From positions 1-30,489 of the forward strand of contig CAJQOB010000239.1 of NCBI GenBank assembly GCA_905479845.1: a stretch of 30,489 nucleotides of DNA, written 5' to 3'. A program made the position numbers and the translations under genes. The notes under the pieces were generated by a model. The model ran no database searches. It was not told the DNA's origin and worked only from the letters and a program-made list of their open reading frames with translations. This document shows positions 24,633 to 30,489 of this stretch, piece by piece (the first letter of the stretch is position 1; the number at the start of each line of letters is the position of its first letter). This stretch comes from an uncultured Flavobacteriales bacterium (GTDB lineage: Bacteria; Bacteroidota; Bacteroidia; Flavobacteriales_D; Crocinitomicaceae).

Positions 24633-27600
24633 TTGAAACAACGATTATTTCTGATATTCATGGTACTCCTGTTCACTCAGTTCGGGCATGCTCAGCAATA
24701 TAATTTCAAGAATTATTCGGTAAAAAACGGGATTGCACAATCACAAGTTTATAGCATCATTCAAGATTCCCGTGGGTATATGTGGATGGGAACTTACGGT
24801 GGAGGAATCAATTCTTTTGACGGTTGGAACTTCAATACCTTGACGCAACGAGATGGTTTGGGCAGCAACTATGTTTACGACATAAAGGAAGATTCAGAAA
24901 AGAACATTTGGATTGCAACCAAGGCAGGAATATCCAAATACAACGGTCAGACATTCACAAATTTCAGCAATGGAAATCGTGTTCGAAAAATAGCATTTGA
25001 TGCAAAAGGACAGTTGTTTCTTGCCTCAGACAGAGGTATTGCGAAGTTTAATAACGGCAATTTCATTAATCTACTCGACGGGATAGAGTTGAAGGATAAA
25101 AATGTGCGAACGCTCTCCGTCAAAGACGAAGATCATATCTTTTTTGGTACGGCGAAGGGGTTTTATCAGTTGATTCGAAAGAATGGAAAATACGAACTCA
25201 TCAATTATGGAGACAAGCACCCAGTGATGACTAACGCCATTGCCTCCATAACTCCAGACAAAAATGGAAATTATTGGATCGGAACTTTCGGGGATGGAGC
25301 ATATCGATTTAACGGGAAAACATTTTCAAGAATTGACTACCACCGTGAATTGTTCACTCAAACGGTGCATGGAATCACAATCGATTCCAAGGGACTCATT
25401 TGGTTTTCTACCCTTTCAGGTGTTATCCAGTACAACCCAAACAATCAGCAATTTTCCAATTTAAATCAAGAACACGGACTGGCGAATAACCACGTTCGAA
25501 CGGTTTGTGAAGATGTGAATGGAAATTACTGGATTGGAACATCAGGTGGTGGTGTCTCCCATTATTTGGGTAGACAATTCACGACCTACACGAAATCCAA
25601 TGGGCTTGGAGGGAATTTCATTTACTCTGTTTTTCGAGATTCAAATGGATCACTCTGGATCGGCAATTCAAAAAATGGCGTAAGCGTTTTATCTGGAAGC
25701 AAATGGACGAACTTTAACGAATCCAATGGCTTTGAAAACATCAAAGTTAAGTCAATCGGGGAAGCGAACGGACGCATTATCTTGGGTACGGAGCGTGATG
25801 GAATTTACACCTACGATGGAGAGAGCTTCGAAGCAATTCCTGAGTTCAAGCGAATGCTCATTCGATCAGTGATTACTGACAAGAACGGGATTGCTTGGAT
25901 TGCGACAGGAGGAGATGGAATCTTTTCTCTTTCATGGACCAATAACAAACCAAACATCAAGCATTTTGACCGAAACAATGGACTCCCAGACAATTGGATT
26001 ACTACCCTACATTGTGACAAGTGGAATCGGATTTGGTACGGAACGGAAAATACAGGAATCGGGCAAATCGCTAAGGGAAAACCAACACTTAGGATCAAAG
26101 AAGAGGATGGGTTAACATCGAACACCATTCGTTCGTTTGCCGAAGATCAATCTGGGAATTTATGGATTGGAACGGCTGGAGAAGGAGTTTGTCGCATTGA
26201 GCTTTATTCCAAAAAGAGAACTGTAAGAACGCTGAATTCAAAAGTGGAATTGAGTTCGCAAAACATCTACTTACTCACCATCGACGACGAAAACAACCTC
26301 ATCATTGGATCGGAAAAAGGATTGGATTATCTCTATTTGAATGAAAATCGTGTAATCAAAGAACTCATTCATTTTGCCGACGAAGAAGGCTTCGCAGGAG
26401 TTGAAACATGTACAAATTCTGTTTTTAAGGACAAAGATGGTTCGATTTGGTTTGGAACAATTAACGGACTCAATCACTACAACGGCACACAGCGCATTCG
26501 AAACACTCAAGCCCCAAATGTGAATTTGTTGGATGTGAAATTGTATTACGAAAGTATTCGTACGAATGACGATTTCGAAACGAATGAGTCTTGGAATGAC
26601 TGGAATTCAATTGATCTCGCATACAATGACAATCACATCACCTTTGAATTTCTAGGCATCAATCAGATTGCGCCAAACAAAGTTCGCTACAAATGGAAAT
26701 TGGATGGATTTGATGAGAAATGGTCACCAGAATCAGAAGAACGCAGTATCCTCTACTCCAACCTGAATGCAGGAACTTACACCTTCATGGTCAAGGCTTG
26801 CAACGAAGAAGGAATTTGGAGTGAACCTGTTTCATTTGAGCTGACTGTTGCAAAACCCTATTGGAAAACATGGTGGTTCCTATTCGCTTGTGTTGGTGGT
26901 GGACTCCTTGTTGCAGGAGCTATTTTCTTATTGATTTTGAGAAGATCAAAGCGCAAAGGAATCGAAGAACGTCGGAAATTGGAAATGGAAAATCAAATCA
27001 TGGAGTTGGAACGAAAAGCTCTTCGACTGCAGATGAACCCACATTTCATTTTCAATGCGTTTAACTCGATTCAGTCATTAGTGGGGACTGACAAGGAAGA
27101 CGACGCTCGTTACTACCTGGCAAAATTCTCCCGATTAATGCGGAGTATTCTAGACAATTCTGGAAAGTCATTGATCACACTTCAGGAAGAAATTGAAACA
27201 CTTGAAAACTACTTGATGATTGAGAAGTTCTGTAATGGAAACCGCTTCGATTACACCGTGAATTTCGATCAAAATCTGGAAACTTCGTTCATATCGATAC
27301 CTCCGATGTTAATCCAACCTTTTGTAGAAAACGCCATCAAACATGGGTTCAAATTCGACGAAAGTGAATCTGATAAGCGCGGGAATTTAAGCGTGAGTTT
27401 TTCTGAAAAGGACAATGTGTTAAGTTGCAGCATTCGTGACAACGGCATCGGGCGAAAACGTTCAGGGAAATTAAACGAAGAAAGCAAGGAAACCTATCAC
27501 ACATCTGCAGGACTAAGTGTTACCAAAGAACGATTAGATGTCCTCAAACGCGAAAAAGGTATTGGAGAATTAATCATCAACGACCTCCAAGATGTCGAGG

Positions 27601-27647
27601 GAAATTCGGCAGGAACTGAAATTATATTACACCTATCAATCGACTAA
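24633..27647 (+). CDS. Propeller (reg_prop) sensor histidine kinase, LytS type
   Basis: About 1004 residues from a TTG at 24633 that gives a good signal peptide (KQRLFLIFMVLLFTQFGHAQ); alternatives are TTG 24609 and ATG 24660. The periplasmic part carries 14 reg_prop blades of the WIGTxGGG type, enough for two seven-blade propellers. A Y_Y_Y domain follows (about 655-740), then one membrane helix (about 746-768). The kinase core is of the His_kinase (PF06580) type, with QMNPHFIFN (His804). Its ATPase has PFVENAIKHGF, DNGIGRKR and AGLSVTKERL. The architecture resembles hybrid two-component sensors of Bacteroidota, but with a separate LytTR regulator encoded 2 nt downstream. The ligand is unknown. 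Confidence 0.92.
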   Translation: MKQRLFLIFMVLLFTQFGHAQQYNFKNYSVKNGIAQSQVYSIIQDSRGYMWMGTYGGGINSFDGWNFNTLTQRDGLGSNYVYDIKEDSEKNIWIATKAGISKYNGQTFTNFSNGNRVRKIAFDAKGQLFLASDRGIAKFNNGNFINLLDGIELKDKNVRTLSVKDEDHIFFGTAKGFYQLIRKNGKYELINYGDKHPVMTNAIASITPDKNGNYWIGTFGDGAYRFNGKTFSRIDYHRELFTQTVHGITIDSKGLIWFSTLSGVIQYNPNNQQFSNLNQEHGLANNHVRTVCEDVNGNYWIGTSGGGVSHYLGRQFTTYTKSNGLGGNFIYSVFRDSNGSLWIGNSKNGVSVLSGSKWTNFNESNGFENIKVKSIGEANGRIILGTERDGIYTYDGESFEAIPEFKRMLIRSVITDKNGIAWIATGGDGIFSLSWTNNKPNIKHFDRNNGLPDNWITTLHCDKWNRIWYGTENTGIGQIAKGKPTLRIKEEDGLTSNTIRSFAEDQSGNLWIGTAGEGVCRIELYSKKRTVRTLNSKVELSSQNIYLLTIDDENNLIIGSEKGLDYLYLNENRVIKELIHFADEEGFAGVETCTNSVFKDKDGSIWFGTINGLNHYNGTQRIRNTQAPNVNLLDVKLYYESIRTNDDFETNESWNDWNSIDLAYNDNHITFEFLGINQIAPNKVRYKWKLDGFDEKWSPESEERSILYSNLNAGTYTFMVKACNEEGIWSEPVSFELTVAKPYWKTWWFLFACVGGGLLVAGAIFLLILRRSKRKGIEERRKLEMENQIMELERKALRLQMNPHFIFNAFNSIQSLVGTDKEDDARYYLAKFSRLMRSILDNSGKSLITLQEEIETLENYLMIEKFCNGNRFDYTVNFDQNLETSFISIPPMLIQPFVENAIKHGFKFDESESDKRGNLSVSFSEKDNVLSCSIRDNGIGRKRSGKLNEESKETYHTSAGLSVTKERLDVLKREKGIGELIINDLQDVEGNSAGTEIILHLSID

Positions 27648-27649
27648 AC

Positions 27650-28393
27650 ATGATCAAAGCACTTATTATTGACGACCTTGAGCAAGCAAGAACGACGCTC
27701 AAAAAAGATTTATCGATTTACGCAAAAGACATTGAGGTTATTGGTGAAGCCGAAGGTGTTGTCAGTGGCGCAAAATTGCTCCGAACTGTACAACCTGACA
27801 TCCTTTTCTTAGATATTCAAATGCAAGATGGAAGCGGGTTTGATTTACTCGACATCTTACCAGAAATCAATTTCAAGATCATTTTCATCACTGCTTCGGA
27901 TGCTCACGCAATCAAGGCTTTTCGGTATGCGGCGATTGATTATTTGGTTAAACCTGTTGATCCCGACGATTTAAAAGCAGCATTGCAACGCTTCCGAGAA
28001 AACTACTTGAACGAAGACGCGAAATATAAATTATTAAGTGACTCACTCAAGAACAGCGAACGCCCCACAAAACGATTGGCACTGCACGCTCAAGATAAAA
28101 TTAACATCGTGAACATTGACGAAATTGTTCGATGCGAAAGTCATATCAACTATACGACTTTCTTTTTCATTGATGGAGCTCGCATCGTCGTGACTCGAAC
28201 CTTAAAAGACTTCGATGACCTTCTGAGCGACCAAGGGTTTTACCGTGTTCATCAGTCGCATTTAGTCAACATGAAATACATCCGTGAATTCATCAAGGGA
28301 GACGGCGGTTACTTGTTAATGACAGATCAGTCTGAAGTACCTGTTTCCGTAAGGAAAAGATCGGTTGTTTTGGAGATGATTGGAGCGCTTTAG
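27650..28393 (+). CDS. LytTR-family response regulator
   Basis: 247 residues. The receiver domain (about 1-125) has Asp8-Asp9, phosphoacceptor Asp55 (LFLDIQM), a Thr/Ser in ITASDAH and the conserved Lys in DYLVKPVD. A LytTR DNA-binding domain (about 145-245) follows, with IVRCESHINYT, FYRVHQSHLVNM and VPVSVRKR. It begins 2 nt after the kinase stop, so they form one operon and a cognate pair. Its targets are not known; the flanking pbpC and alpha-2-macroglobulin genes are candidates by position only. Confidence 0.95.
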   Translation: MIKALIIDDLEQARTTLKKDLSIYAKDIEVIGEAEGVVSGAKLLRTVQPDILFLDIQMQDGSGFDLLDILPEINFKIIFITASDAHAIKAFRYAAIDYLVKPVDPDDLKAALQRFRENYLNEDAKYKLLSDSLKNSERPTKRLALHAQDKINIVNIDEIVRCESHINYTTFFFIDGARIVVTRTLKDFDDLLSDQGFYRVHQSHLVNMKYIREFIKGDGGYLLMTDQSEVPVSVRKRSVVLEMIGAL

Positions 28394-28479
28394 GTTGGTT
28401 GGATAGTTGGAGGTACTTTGATTGACTCAAAATCCAAGTGCAAAGCACTCCAAAAATCCAGATGCGCAGCCAAATCCAA

Positions 28480-30489
28480 TTACTCCACGACCTCAACCCA
28501 CTTTCCAGGCAACGTAGCATTAATCAGATGATCATACATCGTCTCAACCTGAACAGCTGGATGATAAAACTTCCCGAGGTAAGCCGCATTCAATTGGATC
28601 GAAATCGTTTTTGATTCTCCAGAAGGTAAATCGAAGTAGGAATAAACACGATCATCGCGAATATCTTGGTAATCGATTTGGTTGTTTCGTCCTCCACCGT
28701 ATAATCTAGTGTTGTGAATCTCCCATCCGTTCGGGAACAAATGACTCAATGCAATCTCTGTCAAATCACCTTTCTTTCCTGGGTTTGTAACCGTAACATC
28801 GGCCTTGAAATCCATTCCTTGCTTCAATTTTGCAGGATCTAGAAGCCTTCCGTCCATGTCGCGATAGACCAGCATCAATTGCAGATTGTTCTGCTTTTTC
28901 GGTAAGTCATATTCCAATGGAATCCCCTCAGAAACGACCTTAACAAAGAGCTTAGTTTTCCCCGTATTTTTCAGCTTGATCGTTCCTTTCTTCTTGAAAT
29001 CTTTGTCCGTATACATCACGCGATGAATACTCGATGTCGCTTGAACCTTTTTCAATTTTTCCTTGTTCAAACCATAGGAATAATTCAATCCTCCGTCTGA
29101 GTCTAAAGTTCCGTAGTACGTCGAAATCCCTAACAAAGTATAAGCAGTTGTTTGCGTGCTATACCAATGATCTGAATTCATTTTTTGCGACAGCTCTGTG
29201 ACCAATTTCTTCGAACGAGTTTCATCCTTCATCAGAGAAAGCGACTCTAAAATCATACTTCGATCTCGCACCCCAGATCCATAGGAATAGCGATACGAAT
29301 CTTCTCCCCCGTCTGTGATCGGCAAGTGTTTCGTCATGTTTCGTGCCACTTCCTTTTGTCCAACTAAATAGTAAGCAGTTGCGAGTCTCCATTTTGCGGC
29401 ATTGTTCAAACCTCCACGCTCCCGCATTTGGTTCATGGCGCTCAATTCTGCATTTCCACTCAAGGCAAGCGTGTACAAACGATACGCTTGCGTTACTTCA
29501 TTGTAATCGGTGAGAACAACATCATTTGCAGCATTCTTCTGATGATAAACCCACGCCGACTTCATTTGAGCAGGAACTGTATATCCAAGTTTTTCAGCAG
29601 TGATCAAAAAGTGTCCAGCGTAGTTCGTCCCCCAAGCATCGGAATCGTAGTTGCCCGGCCAATAAGCAAAACCACCATCGGAAGTTTGGAACGAAGCGAT
29701 ACGCTGAATTCCATTTTTAACATTTGAGGTAATTCTGTCTTTATCTTTTTTATCAAGTTCGATTATCTGATTCAAAAACAACTGAGGAAAAACCGATGAA
29801 GTTGTTTGTTCAATGCAGCCGTGAGGATACTGAATCAAATAATCGAGGCGTTTATTAAGTCCGATTGGTATAATCTGAGAAACTTCAAATGTCGCTCGAT
29901 TTGATCCCTGCAAACCAGTAAATGAGATCGGAAATGACTTCTCCTCTCCCGGTTCCAAAGAATATTCGTCACCTTCGTAAATAATTGGATTGGGGGCTCG
30001 AACATCGACTTCAATTTCATGATAAGATACTTCATTCCCCGATCGGGCTGTAACTTTGAATTTCCCTATTCCTAGTTTCTTTGCGACCTTAATTGGAACA
30101 TTGACAACTTGATCTCCCGCCTTATTGAATTGAACGCTGTACTGCTTCTTTTTAAGCAGTAGAAAATCGTTGGTTGTCACTTCAACATTTACTTCTTTCA
30201 CATGATCTTCCATTGCGAATATGGTAATTGGGACACTTAACTCCTCCGTTGGACCGATCAATCTGGGTAAGGTCGCCAGCACCATTACAGGTTGTTTGAC
30301 TGTTACCGTTTTTTGGGCTTTTCCGTAAGCTCCCTTGTTTTGAGCAACCACCATAACGCGGACAGATCCAACGTAATTCGGAATATCAACAGAATGTTTC
30401 GCGCGTCCTCCAGCTTCAAGAGTAAACGGCCCGATAAATCTTACCATGGGCTTGAATCGATTCGCTTTTGGAGTCTCCGAAATCTCATT
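28480..30489 (-). CDS. Bacterial alpha-2-macroglobulin, C-terminal part (5' truncated by window end)
   Basis: The minus-strand frame stays open from the window edge (30489), so the N-terminal part, signal or lipoprotein sequence included, lies outside. The visible 669 codons start with RFKPMVRFIGPFTLEAGG, typical of the region before the thioester domain. The thioester motif is intact: Cys-Ile-Glu-Gln in YPHGCIEQTTSS (Cys codon 29815-29817). The helical thioester domain follows, with FQTSDGGFAYWPG. The C-terminal beta domain includes FPNGWEIHNTRLYGG and DDRVYSYFDLPSGESK. Such proteins are periplasmic protease traps and associate with PBP1C in other bacteria. The gene lies 86 nt downstream-to-downstream of the LytTR gene (convergent). 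Confidence 0.92.
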   Translation of the reverse strand, partial: NEISETPKANRFKPMVRFIGPFTLEAGGRAKHSVDIPNYVGSVRVMVVAQNKGAYGKAQKTVTVKQPVMVLATLPRLIGPTEELSVPITIFAMEDHVKEVNVEVTTNDFLLLKKKQYSVQFNKAGDQVVNVPIKVAKKLGIGKFKVTARSGNEVSYHEIEVDVRAPNPIIYEGDEYSLEPGEEKSFPISFTGLQGSNRATFEVSQIIPIGLNKRLDYLIQYPHGCIEQTTSSVFPQLFLNQIIELDKKDKDRITSNVKNGIQRIASFQTSDGGFAYWPGNYDSDAWGTNYAGHFLITAEKLGYTVPAQMKSAWVYHQKNAANDVVLTDYNEVTQAYRLYTLALSGNAELSAMNQMRERGGLNNAAKWRLATAYYLVGQKEVARNMTKHLPITDGGEDSYRYSYGSGVRDRSMILESLSLMKDETRSKKLVTELSQKMNSDHWYSTQTTAYTLLGISTYYGTLDSDGGLNYSYGLNKEKLKKVQATSSIHRVMYTDKDFKKKGTIKLKNTGKTKLFVKVVSEGIPLEYDLPKKQNNLQLMLVYRDMDGRLLDPAKLKQGMDFKADVTVTNPGKKGDLTEIALSHLFPNGWEIHNTRLYGGGRNNQIDYQDIRDDRVYSYFDLPSGESKTISIQLNAAYLGKFYHPAVQVETMYDHLINATLPGKWVEVVE

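Noticed and set aside
28437..28449. AGTGC-AAA-GCACT hairpin after the LytTR gene, considered as a terminator
   Set aside because: The stem is only 5 bp and no T run follows on either strand.
1..30489. Search by eye for CRISPR arrays, tRNA, rRNA, transposases or phage genes
   Set aside because: No regularly spaced repeats, no cloverleaf or rRNA-like segments and no transposase or integrase motifs were recognised.

Overview
The window comes from a Bacteroidota chromosome, most likely order Flavobacteriales and perhaps Crocinitomicaceae-like (the family is inference). The evidence is the moderate AT content, a complete Bat (Bacteroides aerotolerance) operon, reg_prop sensor proteins with a LytS/LytTR pair, a CBS-protein/NAD kinase pair divergent from pdxJ, and promoter-like TAnnTTTG elements. 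No rRNA, tRNA, CRISPR array or insertion sequence was seen.

Layout. 1-601 is the 3' part of purK. 665-4140 holds a large membrane sensor with a PP2C/SpoIIE output domain, overlapping by 1 nt a 6-pyruvoyl-tetrahydropterin-synthase-family gene. 4186-7189 holds an unrecognised membrane protein, a MepA-like murein endopeptidase lipoprotein, and a WG-repeat gene that looks freshly broken by an in-frame 15-nt tandem duplication. 7169-8298 (minus) holds a predicted outer-membrane barrel and a small zinc-ribbon protein. 8407-16748 is the whole moxR-DUF58-(TM protein)-batA-batB-batC-batD-batE operon, tightly packed, with the only notable gap (two hairpins) between batB and batC. 16776-17278 (minus) is a yoeB/yefM toxin-antitoxin pair with all key residues and a recognisable operator/promoter. 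17279-17650 is non-coding, with repeat-like remnants and a clear terminator. 17651-18970 (minus) is a secreted cyclophilin-FKBP fusion with a His-rich tail. 19058-20601 (minus) is nadK plus a CBS-domain gene, divergent from pdxJ (20668-21387). 21416-22015 (minus) is a small lipoprotein. 22179-24515 (minus) is penicillin-binding protein 1C. 24633-28393 (plus) is a 14-blade propeller histidine kinase and its LytTR regulator. 28480 to the window end (minus) is the C-terminal part of a bacterial alpha-2-macroglobulin with an intact CxEQ thioester motif.

How the genes fit together. The Bat operon should make an inner-membrane/periplasmic assembly of a MoxR AAA+ ATPase, VWA proteins and TPR proteins. 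Envelope upkeep recurs: MepA-like endopeptidase, PBP1C, alpha-2-macroglobulin, periplasmic foldase and several lipoproteins. PBP1C and alpha-2-macroglobulin, commonly neighbours in bacteria, are here separated by an oppositely oriented two-component cassette, which may sense envelope or polymer signals.

No wholly new system was evident. The observations most worth checking are the duplication-broken WG gene, the conserved yefM operator geometry, the dual-family immunophilin with a metal-binding-like tail, and the two-component cassette lying between PBP1C and alpha-2-macroglobulin.
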